From Gp6-AA40 sp050742535 (lineage in GTDB: Bacteria > Acidobacteriota > Vicinamibacteria > Vicinamibacterales > UBA2999): a stretch of DNA of 16,193 nt. Under the pieces are notes generated by a model. It did no database searches. It had not been told where the DNA came from and saw nothing but the letters and a program-made list of their open reading frames with translations. The DNA lies in NCBI GenBank assembly GCA_050742535.1, contig JBOGIQ010000114.1:1-16193 (forward strand), written 5' to 3'. Every line of letters begins with the position of its first letter. Position 1 is the stretch's first letter. Positions 7,014-13,784 of the stretch are shown here, in pieces. The position numbers and the translations under genes were made by a program.

Positions 7014-8818
7014 CGAACCACCAGAGGCAGATCCAGGACCTTCTGATCGCCGGCCGACAAGGAGAACGTGGCGGCGGCCGCCTTCGCACGCTGGAGGAAA
7101 TCCGGATTCTGCGGCTCGTCCTGCTCGATGAAATCGACCGCCACGGCCAAGTATCGCTGGTGGGGCGGCAGGCCGCTGACGGTGAACTGACCGCTTTCCG
7201 TGAGGCGCGCTGTTTTGACGAACCTGGAGGCGGCGGTCCATTTCGCCGGATCGTCCGCGAACACCACCACGGTTCCTCCCTTGACGGCGCGGTCCGATCG
7301 GACGGTACCGGTGACCTGCGTCACGCGGTCGGTCAGCTCGACGCGCATCGACACGCGATCGGCGGGACGGAACTCCGCGGCAATGTCGGAGATGTCGATT
7401 CCGTTTGCCGTCACCGACTTGACCATCCAGCCTGCCGGCAGTGATTCGAAACGGAAGGTGTAGACGCCCAGCAGCCCCGCCAGCTCGAACGTTCCATTGG
7501 CGTTGACATCGCCGCGGGGCATGAACGTCGCCAGCGAACTGTCCGCCGGGACGGCGGTGACGCGTATCCGCGCGTCCGGCAGCTTCATGCCGTTGTCGGA
7601 GACGACCAATCCCTGTATCGCCGCGGCGGAGCCCGTGACGATCGTCAGTCCGGTGATGTCGCTGCCGTCAACCACGATCGGCATCGACGCGACTTCGGGA
7701 GGCGTCGCACCGACGTTCGGACCGAGCACGTTGAGCAGGTAGTCTCCCGGCGGGACGCTTGTCAGCGTAAATGTGCCGTCGGTTCCCGATCCGTTCCGGC
7801 CGCCGCTGGGACTGAACGCTTGGAGACGGCTGTGCAGGCTGATCGTCGCCCGAATTGGCTGGCCATTCGACCCCACGACCCTGCCGGCTATCCGTGCCGC
7901 GCGGGCGGGGACGACCGCGAGGTTAATACCCGACTGTTCTTCGCCCAGCCCGAGGGTGATCCTCTGCGCGTCCGCCAGCGTCACGGTTCCCGGGTAGTAG
8001 GTTGGCGCGTACGACCGTCTCTCACCGTTGCTGAGCGTTACTTGTCCACTGATACTGATCGATTCAGCCTTCAGGATGCTTCCCGGGTCCCCGTCGGGAC
8101 TGATGACGATCATCCTCGCCGCCGATGGATCGTTCAGCGACACGTAGTACTGACCTGGCGGCAGGTTGTAGATCCGATACGCGCCGTTGTCGTCGCTGGG
8201 AACAGGTACACCCGTCCGCGTTGTCCGGATCCCTTGTGCCGTGTTCTGAACGCGAAGCGCGGTGACGTTCGCGCCGGCGAGCGGATCGCCAAACTCGTCA
8301 ACCACACGGCCCGCAATCGCGCCACCGCGCGAAAGCCTGAAGTCGGCGACGAACTGCTGGCCGTCGTCGAGGACAATCGGGTCGGTTGTGGCGAACGCGC
8401 TGCGTTGGCCGAACTGCTGGTCTATGTATCCCGTCTTTGACGCACGCAGCGTCCATCGGCCGGCGGCAAGGTTGCGAAGCTCGAATGCGCCGTTGTCGTC
8501 GGTCTGTGTGTTGCGTCCCGCTTCCACCCCGCGTTCGGGGACGTATACAGCGACGATTGAGGCTCGCCTCACTGCTGTGCCCGTCGTTGCGCTGACGACG
8601 CGACCGCGGATGACTGCGGTGCCGGCAGGCACTTGTGGCCTGCGGCCGCGCTCGCGGTCGTCGTCGCGCGGTGCAGGCGGAGCGCCCTGACGACCACGGC
8701 CGCCCGATGGGCCTTGCGCTGCCCCTGGTCCACCCTGCCGCTGCGCCAGCAGCGACGGACTGACCGCGACCGACGCGGCGACGGCGAGGACAACGGCGAA
8801 GCGGGTGAAGAAACGCAT
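7010..8818 (-). CDS. Secreted CarboxypepD_reg repeat protein, paralogue 1 of 3
   Basis: Predicted 602-residue exported protein and first gene of the three-gene set. A signal peptide (about 1-26, SLLAQ) is followed by a Gly/Pro/Arg-rich linker (27-66) not found in its paralogues. Four regulatory-like repeats begin near 69 (IRGRVVSATTG), 167 (AIAGRVVDEFG), 309 (RIAGRVVGSNG) and 400 (IQGLVVSDNG). FGQ is at 136-138 and APTYYPGT at 271-278. The C-terminal module has LTDRVTQVTGTV (495-506), TVVVFADDPAKW (516-527), SGLPPHQRYLAVAV (548-561), a DE-rich segment and NPDFLQR (571-577). These surface-type beta-sandwich repeats resemble domains found at the N-terminus of Oar-like TonB receptors, but no barrel follows. 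The 96-bp upstream region has a TATACT box and a REP-like hairpin. Function is unknown. Confidence 0.86.
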   Translation of the reverse strand: MRFFTRFAVVLAVAASVAVSPSLLAQRQGGPGAAQGPSGGRGRQGAPPAPRDDDRERGRRPQVPAGTAVIRGRVVSATTGTAVRRASIVAVYVPERGVEAGRNTQTDDNGAFELRNLAAGRWTLRASKTGYIDQQFGQRSAFATTDPIVLDDGQQFVADFRLSRGGAIAGRVVDEFGDPLAGANVTALRVQNTAQGIRTTRTGVPVPSDDNGAYRIYNLPPGQYYVSLNDPSAARMIVISPDGDPGSILKAESISISGQVTLSNGERRSYAPTYYPGTVTLADAQRITLGLGEEQSGINLAVVPARAARIAGRVVGSNGQPIRATISLHSRLQAFSPSGGRNGSGTDGTFTLTSVPPGDYLLNVLGPNVGATPPEVASMPIVVDGSDITGLTIVTGSAAAIQGLVVSDNGMKLPDARIRVTAVPADSSLATFMPRGDVNANGTFELAGLLGVYTFRFESLPAGWMVKSVTANGIDISDIAAEFRPADRVSMRVELTDRVTQVTGTVRSDRAVKGGTVVVFADDPAKWTAASRFVKTARLTESGQFTVSGLPPHQRYLAVAVDFIEQDEPQNPDFLQRAKAAAATFSLSAGDQKVLDLPLVVR

Positions 8819-8836
8819 GTGGAACAGGACCCGACG

Positions 8837-8860
8837 CGTAGTGTCCGCCTTCAGGCGAAC
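8837..8860. repeat. Short REP-like inverted repeat (GTCCGCCT..AGGCGAAC)
   Basis: GTCCGCCT (8843-8850) and AGGCGAAC (8853-8860) form a compact hairpin with one mismatch. The 16 bases CGTAGTGTCCGCCTTC (8837-8852) recur exactly at 13701-13716, where a longer version of the element lies. Here it sits in the leader region of the secreted-protein operon, between a TATACT box and the ATG at 8818. Confidence 0.7.
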
Positions 8861-8872
8861 GGGGCGATCACG

Positions 8873-8878
8873 AGTATA
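8873..8878 (-). promoter_or_regulatory. Possible -10 box (TATACT) of the secreted-protein operon
   Basis: On the minus strand the sequence reads TATACT, about 54 nt before the ATG at 8818. A transcript from it would have a leader of roughly 45-50 nt containing the REP-like hairpin. There is no strong Shine-Dalgarno before the ATG. No good -35 was recognised, so this is a weak call based on the hexamer alone. Confidence 0.3.
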
Positions 8879-8914
8879 GACATCCGCGGAGGGTCCGTGG
8901 CCGGGGCCGCGTTG

Positions 8915-10465
8915 TTAAATTTCTGCGGCAACTACAGTGTTTGCCGCGAGTCGCCCGCTGGCGCCGGTGAGAAATCCGCCGGGATGGGTGCCTGCCCCGC
9001 ACAAATACAGTCCGGCGACCGGGGTCGCGTAGCGCGCATGGCCCAGAAGCGGACGCATCGTGAACAGCTGGTCGAGCGTCAGCTCGCCGTGGAAGATATG
9101 TCCACCAGCCAGACCGTAGTCGCGCTCGAGGTCCAAGGGCGTGACGACCTGCGCGGCGACGACGTGAGACCTCACGCCGGGCGCGTATCGGTCGAGCACG
9201 TTGAGGACGTTTGCGAGGAGGACGTCGCGCGCGGTGGTCCAGTCCGCGCGGAGCGTGCGCGGCGCGTAATGGACGTAGACGGAGGCGACGTGCGCGCCCG
9301 CCGGCGCAAGGCTGCCGTCAACGATCGACGGGATCGTCAGTTCCAGCCACGGCTCCGCCGAGAGCTCCCCGTACTTCGCATGGTCGAACGCGCGCTCGAG
9401 GTAATCGAGATCGGGACCGATCTGGATTCGCCCGCTCAAGGCGCCCGCCGCGCAGCCAAAGTCAGGGAGCGAGGCCAGGGCGAGGTTGACCTTCGCCACG
9501 GTGCCGGCTGCCCGGTAATGCTGCATCTTCGCGGAGAAATCCGGCGACAGCTCCGACGGTTCGATCAATCGAAGGAACGTCGTCTTCGGGTCCGCGCCGG
9601 AGACGACGATGTCGGCGTTGAGCGTCTGGCCCGCGGCCACGACCGCGCGCACGGCGTTCTCGCGCACGACGATTCGTTCGACAGGAGTGGACGTGCGGAT
9701 ATCGGCGCCCGCGGCCCGGGCCGCCGCGGCCAGCGCACGTGTCGCGGCCCCGGGGCCGCCCTTGACCCGCAACGCCGCACCACCAGCCAGCTGCCGGTGC
9801 GCCTCGCGCATCAGCAGCGTCAGGGAACTTCCGGCTGAGCGGGGGCCGAACATCGTGCCCGTGAGCGCGGGCGCCGCGATCGTCGCTCGCACCAGTTCGT
9901 GCTCGAACCATTCGTGAACGAGATCGGCGACGGGCATCGGCCCCCAGCGCAGCAGGCGGTGCGCGTCACGCCTGCCGAGCGACCGGAACGCGCGCGCGGT
10001 CTTCAGCAGGTTCCACAAGTCCGTGGCGCCTGGCTTGTCGATGGGCGGCGGGACATATTCGAAAGCGCTGGCGAGGACCGATGCGGCCCGCTGGATCGAC
10101 GTGTGAAACGCCGGAAACGCGTCGGCGTCCCTTCCGCTGAACGACGTGATGCTCGCGCGCGTCTGCTCGGGGCTCTCGTCGATGAGCAGATGTCCCGCCG
10201 GCGAGAGCGAACACACGCGCGCGGGCGTGCGAAGCACCTCGAAGCCGTGACGGGTCAGATCCATCTCGCGGACGAGGCGCTGCTGCAGCAACACTTCGTG
10301 CGTCAGCGCCGGACAGTGGAAACCCGGATGGATCTCGCTCGTCATCGCGCCGCCGCCGACCTCGGCTCGCGCCTCGAGCACGATTGGTTTCACGCCGGCC
10401 CTGGCGAGATAGAACGCCGCCGTGAGGCCGTTGTGGCCCGCGCCGATGACGACGGCCGTCTTCAT
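8915..10465 (-). CDS. PYROXD2-like NAD(P)/FAD-dependent oxidoreductase, paralogue B
   Basis: Predicted 516-residue flavoprotein of the phytoene-desaturase/PYROXD2 superfamily. The ADP-binding motif VVIGAGHNGLTAAFYLARAG (5-24) is followed by E31 (VLEAR) and VGGGAMTSE, as in this family. The C-terminal FAD motif is GLYLCGAGTHPGGFLTGASG near the end. The family uses FAD for redox chemistry on poorly defined substrates; the human relative PYROXD2 is mitochondrial. It has no signal peptide, so cytosolic or membrane-peripheral action is expected. The frame is open upstream, but the ATG at 10465 is chosen because it directly precedes the Rossmann strand and overlaps the upstream stop (ATGA). It is clearly a diverged duplicate of the preceding gene, keeping VTPLDLERDYGL and F-x-GELTLDQLF elements. 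Substrate unknown. Confidence 0.88.
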   Translation of the reverse strand: MKTAVVIGAGHNGLTAAFYLARAGVKPIVLEARAEVGGGAMTSEIHPGFHCPALTHEVLLQQRLVREMDLTRHGFEVLRTPARVCSLSPAGHLLIDESPEQTRASITSFSGRDADAFPAFHTSIQRAASVLASAFEYVPPPIDKPGATDLWNLLKTARAFRSLGRRDAHRLLRWGPMPVADLVHEWFEHELVRATIAAPALTGTMFGPRSAGSSLTLLMREAHRQLAGGAALRVKGGPGAATRALAAAARAAGADIRTSTPVERIVVRENAVRAVVAAGQTLNADIVVSGADPKTTFLRLIEPSELSPDFSAKMQHYRAAGTVAKVNLALASLPDFGCAAGALSGRIQIGPDLDYLERAFDHAKYGELSAEPWLELTIPSIVDGSLAPAGAHVASVYVHYAPRTLRADWTTARDVLLANVLNVLDRYAPGVRSHVVAAQVVTPLDLERDYGLAGGHIFHGELTLDQLFTMRPLLGHARYATPVAGLYLCGAGTHPGGFLTGASGRLAANTVVAAEI

Positions 10466-12039
10466 GTGCGCCGATCCGCCAGGATGCGCATCGCGGCGTT
10501 TCGCCCCGGCGCGCCCATGATGCCACCGCCCGGATGCGTGGCCGAGCCGCACATGTAGAGGTTGTCCACCGGCGTGCGGTACTGCGCCCAGCCCGGAGCA
10601 GGCCGCAGGAAAAAGAGCTGCTCCAGCGTGAGCTCGCCCTGGAAGATGTTCCCCTCCGACAGGCTCCACTCACGCTCGAGATCCAGTGGTGTCACCACCT
10701 GCCGATGGCGGATGATCCGGCGGATGTTCGGCGCGTACTCCGCCAGCGTGTCGATCACCGTGTCGCCGAACGCCTCGCGCTGCTCGTCCCACGTCCCTTC
10801 CTTCAGTGCGTAGGGCGCGTACTGCACGAAGCACGACATCACGTGCTTGCCGGGCGGCGCCACGCTCGTATCCGTGAGCGACGGGATGACGATGTCCATG
10901 TAGGGACGCCGGGAAAAGCGACCGTACTTCGCATCGTCGTAGGCGCGCTCCATGTAGTCCACGCTCGGCGAGATCGAAATCGCGCCGCGCAGGTGCGGGC
11001 CGGCTCCCTTCAGTGCCGTGAAGTCCGGCAGCGCATCGAGCGCCAGATTCACTTTCGCCGACGATCCGCGGAACTTGTAGCGGCGGATGTCCTCGACGAA
11101 CTCATCGGGCAGGAGATCGGGATCGAGCAGACGCTGGAACGTCAGGCGCGGATCGACGCTCGATGCGACGACCGTGGCGCGAATGTCGTCTCCATTGTCG
11201 AGCACGACCCCGTCAACCTTGTTGCCGCGCACGAGAATCCGGCTGACCGGCGCCTGCGTCCGGATTTCGACGCCGGCGGCGCGGGCCGCATCGGCGATCG
11301 CGTTGGAAATCGCGCCGGTGCCGCCGCGCGCGAGCCCCCACGAGCGGAACGCGCCGTCGATCTCGCCCATGTAGTGGTGCAGCAGCACATATGCCGTTCC
11401 CGGCGATCGCACGCCGAGAAACGTTCCGATGATGCCGGACGCCGACATCGTCGCCTTGAGCACGTCCGTCTCGAACCACTGATCGAGAAAGTCCACCGCG
11501 CTCATCGTCATCAACTGCACCTGGTTGTACTGGTCCTGCGGCGGCAGCCGCCGGAAACGGCCGAGCAGCCCGAGCAGCTGTTTCAGCCCGCTCGGGGAGA
11601 GCGACGTCGGATCGGCCGGTTCCATGGCGAGGATCGGCTTGACGAACCGTCCCATGGCCACCATGGCGCGGCCGTACTCGTCGTACGCCTCGGCGTCGAT
11701 GCGGGAATGCCGCGCAATCTCCCGGCGCGTCCTGGCGTGGTCGTTCACGCGCCACAGGTAGTCGCCGTTCGGCATCGGGGTGAACGTGCCGTCGAGCGGA
11801 AGAATCTCGAGGCCGCGCCGTGTCAGATCGAGCTCGCGGATGATCTCGGGCCGGAGCAGCGACACGACGTACGAGCAGACGGAAAACCGGAAGCCGGGAA
11901 ATACTTCTTCGGTGACCGCGGCGCCGCCCAATACGTGACGCCGCTCGAGAACCAGCACCTTCCGCCCGGCACGCGCCAGGTAGGCCGCGGCGGTCAGGCC
12001 GTTGTGGCCGCCGCCGATGATGATCACGTCGTAGGTCAC
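10462..12039 (-). CDS. PYROXD2-like NAD(P)/FAD-dependent oxidoreductase, paralogue A
   Basis: Predicted 525-residue FAD oxidoreductase, the closer of the two to PYROXD2. The N-terminus VIIIGGGHNGLTAAAYLARA (5-24) gives the GxGxxG motif (G9, G11, G14); E32 and RRHVLGGAAVTEEVFPGF follow, a very typical PYROXD2 stretch. Further landmarks are SLLRPEIIRELDL, GEIDGAF with a glycine-rich GLARGGTGAISNA, and the C-terminal cofactor motif YMCGSATHPGGGIMGAPG. The likely role is flavin-dependent oxidation or dehydrogenation in the cytosol; the reaction is not established for the family. The GTG at 12039 lies 7 nt after a minus-strand TACAAT box, so translation may be leaderless. The next gene overlaps its stop by 4 bp. 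It diverges from the DoxX/GcvT-like pair across 69 bp. Confidence 0.9.
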   Translation of the reverse strand: MTYDVIIIGGGHNGLTAAAYLARAGRKVLVLERRHVLGGAAVTEEVFPGFRFSVCSYVVSLLRPEIIRELDLTRRGLEILPLDGTFTPMPNGDYLWRVNDHARTRREIARHSRIDAEAYDEYGRAMVAMGRFVKPILAMEPADPTSLSPSGLKQLLGLLGRFRRLPPQDQYNQVQLMTMSAVDFLDQWFETDVLKATMSASGIIGTFLGVRSPGTAYVLLHHYMGEIDGAFRSWGLARGGTGAISNAIADAARAAGVEIRTQAPVSRILVRGNKVDGVVLDNGDDIRATVVASSVDPRLTFQRLLDPDLLPDEFVEDIRRYKFRGSSAKVNLALDALPDFTALKGAGPHLRGAISISPSVDYMERAYDDAKYGRFSRRPYMDIVIPSLTDTSVAPPGKHVMSCFVQYAPYALKEGTWDEQREAFGDTVIDTLAEYAPNIRRIIRHRQVVTPLDLEREWSLSEGNIFQGELTLEQLFFLRPAPGWAQYRTPVDNLYMCGSATHPGGGIMGAPGRNAAMRILADRRT

Positions 12040-12046
12040 CGCTCGA

Positions 12047-12060
12047 ATTGTAGATACAAT
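12047..12060. promoter_or_regulatory. Divergent symmetric -10 boxes (ATTGTA-GA-TACAAT)
   Basis: A 14-bp palindrome with two perfect 6-bp arms gives TACAAT on both strands, separated by 2 bp. On the minus strand the box ends 7 nt before the GTG at 12039 (leaderless pattern). On the plus strand it would start an mRNA near 12066-12067, with a leader of about 42 nt. It therefore looks like a two-way promoter whose two -10 boxes are back to back. A protein-binding operator is an alternative reading. Confidence 0.55.
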
Positions 12061-12070
12061 CCCCGCTTTA

Positions 12071-12096
12071 GCCGCCGAAGCCTTGGCGAAGGCGGC
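12071..12096. repeat. REP-like inverted repeat in the leader of the DoxX/GcvT-like operon
   Basis: GCCGCC (12071-12076) and GGCGGC (12091-12096) form the outer arms, with a CCTT/AAGG pair inside (GAAGCCTTGGCGAAGG). In the predicted leader mRNA this folds just upstream of the GGAGG ribosome-binding site. Its GCCGCC/GGCGGC arms match the inner arms of the long element at 13707-13759. Confidence 0.6.
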
Positions 12097-12098
12097 CT

Positions 12099-12103
12099 GG
12101 AGG
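12099..12103 (+). promoter_or_regulatory. Ribosome-binding site GGAGG fixing the GTG start at 12109
   Basis: GGAGG ends 5 nt before GTG at 12109, ideal spacing. An in-frame GTG at 12103 overlaps this element and is therefore less likely as the start. A REP-like hairpin lies 2 nt upstream and could limit access to the site. Confidence 0.6.
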
Positions 12104-12108
12104 TGGAG

Positions 12109-12498
12109 GTGGAGATACTGTTCCTGCTTGGCCGGGTGCTGTTAGGCGGGTTCTTCGTCATCTCGGGCATCCGCCACTTTCAGCATCTGGACATGATGGC
12201 CGGGTTCGTCGCGTCGAAGCGGCTCCCGGCAGCCAAACTCCTGGTGAGTGCGTCCGGCCTGCTGATCATCTTCGGCGGCTTGAGCATCCTGCTCGGTCTG
12301 CGGCCGTTCTTTGGTGTCGCGGCGATCACGCTGTTTCTGATTCCCGTGACCTTCTGGATGCACGCCTACTGGGACGACAAGGACCCGATGATGCGAATCA
12401 ACAATCAGGTCAATTTCATGAAGAATGTGGCGTTGCTGGGCGCCGCCTGGATGTTGCTCGCCATTCCGAGGCCGTGGCCGATGAGCCTGGGGCTGTGA
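12109..12498 (+). CDS. DoxX-family small integral membrane protein
   Basis: Predicted 129-residue inner-membrane protein with four hydrophobic segments (about 3-21, 44-63, 66-85, 104-121). This matches the four-helix DoxX/SURF4-like fold. FLLGRVLLGGFFVISGIRHF (5-24) is the usual first helix with its R-x-x-x-G-x-x-F-x-x-x-G pattern. The VTFWMHAYWDDKDP motif (80-93) after helix 3 is common in this branch, as is NNQVNFMKNVALLGA (98-112). DoxX proteins are linked to redox enzymes or thiosulfate-quinone oxidoreductase in some species, but most have no known function. The start is GTG, chosen from the GGAGG spacing. Only 4 bp separate it from the GcvT-like gene, so the two are co-transcribed. Confidence 0.87.
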   Translation: MEILFLLGRVLLGGFFVISGIRHFQHLDMMAGFVASKRLPAAKLLVSASGLLIIFGGLSILLGLRPFFGVAAITLFLIPVTFWMHAYWDDKDPMMRINNQVNFMKNVALLGAAWMLLAIPRPWPMSLGL

Positions 12499-12502
12499 TC
12501 CG

Positions 12503-13705
12503 ATGCCCGTCGGCACGCCATTTCACGAGCGCACGTCCGCGCTCTGCGAGTCGCTCAATTACCGCGAGTGGTCCGGCTACTACACGGTCAGCAGCTACGA
12601 GACGCACCACGAGCACGAGTACAACGCCATACGGAACGCCGCGGCGCTGATCGACATTTCTCCGCTGTTCAAGTACGTCGTGGCCGGGCCTGAGGCCGCC
12701 CGTCTCGTCGATCGCGTCATCACCCGTGACGTGTCGCGGATGGAGGTCGGCCGCGTCTTCTATACCCCCTGGTGCGACGAGGAGGGTTACGTCATCGACG
12801 ACGGGACCGTCGCACGGCTGAATGAGACAACGTTCCGCATCACGTCGGCCGATCCTACGCTGCGCTGGCTGACGCAGAACGCGCGCGGCTTCGACGTCAC
12901 CGTTGAGGACGTGTCGGAACAGACGGCGGCGCTCGCGCTGCAGGGACCGCGCTCCGCCGACGTGCTGCGTGCGTGCGGCACTGCGGAGATCGATCGCCTG
13001 CAATATTTTCACGTCGCGCGCGGAACCATTCGCGGCGTGCCCGTCGATATCTCTCGAACGGGCTATACCGGCGATCTTGGTTACGAGGTCTGGCTCGACG
13101 CGTCGGCTGCTGTGCAGGTCTGGGACGCGCTGATGGCCGCCGGCCAGGCGGCGGACATCGCGCCAGCCGGCATGCTGGCGCTCGACGTTGCGCGCGTTGA
13201 AGCCGGCCTGGTGCTCGCCGATGTCGATTACGTCGGCAGCCGGAAAGCGCTCACCAGGGCGCAGAAGTACACGCCATACGAAATGGGGCTGGGACGGCTG
13301 GTCGACATCCAGAAAGGCTCGTTCATCGGCAAAGCGTCGCTCGTTGACGAACGCGCCCGGGGTCCGCAGCGGAAGATCGTGGGTCTGGAAGTGAACTGGA
13401 TCGAGGTCGAGGCGTTGTACGAGCGCTACGAGCTGCCGCCCGTGGCGCCGGCCGCGGCCTCCCGGTCAGCCGTCCCGGTCATGAGCGCCGGACGCCAGGT
13501 CGGACGTGCGACGACGACGGCATGGTCGCCTACGCTCAAGCGCCTGATCGCGCTGGCCACCATCGACGCACCCCATTTCAAGACCGGCACGGCGCTCCGG
13601 ATTGAGATGACGGTGGAAGGTACGCGCCATTTTGTGGGGGCAACGGTGGTGCCCACGCCATTCTTTCGCCCGCCGCGAAAGACGGCCACGCCGCCACTGC
13701 CGTAG
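12503..13705 (+). CDS. GcvT-like folate-binding aminomethyltransferase family protein
   Basis: Predicted 400-residue cytosolic protein of the GcvT family, which moves a one-carbon unit to tetrahydrofolate. The N-terminal folate-binding domain shows GYVIDDGTVARL (95-106), with D99/D100 matching the catalytic aspartate region of GcvT (IDD). It also shows ALQGPRS (145-151), RTGYTGDLGYEVW (185-197), and PAGMLALDVARVEAGL (221-236), matching the GcvT R-x-E-A-G element. FIGKASL (274-280) leads into the C-terminal barrel domain (about 288-385), which carries a proline/alanine-rich stretch near 312-322. At 400 residues it is longer than E. coli GcvT (364). No GcvH, GcvP or lipoate gene is nearby, so it is probably not the glycine-cleavage T protein. 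Candidates are a sarcosine/dimethylglycine-type or DmdA-like transferase. The stop codon lies inside the REP-like element at 13701. Confidence 0.85.
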   Translation: MPVGTPFHERTSALCESLNYREWSGYYTVSSYETHHEHEYNAIRNAAALIDISPLFKYVVAGPEAARLVDRVITRDVSRMEVGRVFYTPWCDEEGYVIDDGTVARLNETTFRITSADPTLRWLTQNARGFDVTVEDVSEQTAALALQGPRSADVLRACGTAEIDRLQYFHVARGTIRGVPVDISRTGYTGDLGYEVWLDASAAVQVWDALMAAGQAADIAPAGMLALDVARVEAGLVLADVDYVGSRKALTRAQKYTPYEMGLGRLVDIQKGSFIGKASLVDERARGPQRKIVGLEVNWIEVEALYERYELPPVAPAAASRSAVPVMSAGRQVGRATTTAWSPTLKRLIALATIDAPHFKTGTALRIEMTVEGTRHFVGATVVPTPFFRPPRKTATPPLP

Positions 13706-13760
13706 TGTCCGCCTTCCTTGGCCGCCGTAGCTGCGGAGCAGCAAAGGCGGCAGGCGGACC
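13701..13760. repeat. Long REP-like cruciform element between the GcvT-like and DoxX genes
   Basis: Three nested inverted repeats share one centre: GTCCGCCT (13707-13714) with AGGCGGAC (13752-13759), GCCGCC (13721-13726) with GGCGGC (13746-13751), and GCTGC (13730-13734) with GCAGC (13738-13742) around a GGA loop. That gives about 19 pairs with small bulges. The first 16 bases (13701-13716) are identical to 8837-8852. It fills nearly the whole gap between the two genes and could end transcription of the GcvT-like operon, though no U-tract follows. Confidence 0.8.
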
Positions 13761-13771
13761 CGGTTTGTGGA

Positions 13772-13777
13772 TAGAAT
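13772..13777 (+). promoter_or_regulatory. Probable -10 box (TAGAAT) of the DoxX/YVTN operon
   Basis: TAGAAT ends 7 nt before the ATG at 13785, giving a leaderless or nearly leaderless transcript. It lies just after the long REP-like element. It favours ATG 13785 over the in-frame GTG at 13767, which would be upstream of the inferred transcript start. Confidence 0.45.
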
Positions 13778-13784
13778 TCGCGCC

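Noticed and set aside
7014..7241. N-terminal extension of paralogue 2 reaching into paralogue 1
   Set aside because: The extension is low-complexity and has no export signal, whereas the ATG at 7013 begins a normal signal peptide and gives the ATGA overlap seen elsewhere.
10466..10669. N-terminal extension of the second PYROXD2-like protein
   Set aside because: The Rossmann motif starts at the ATG at 10465; the upstream residues are an out-of-frame reading of the previous gene's C-terminus.
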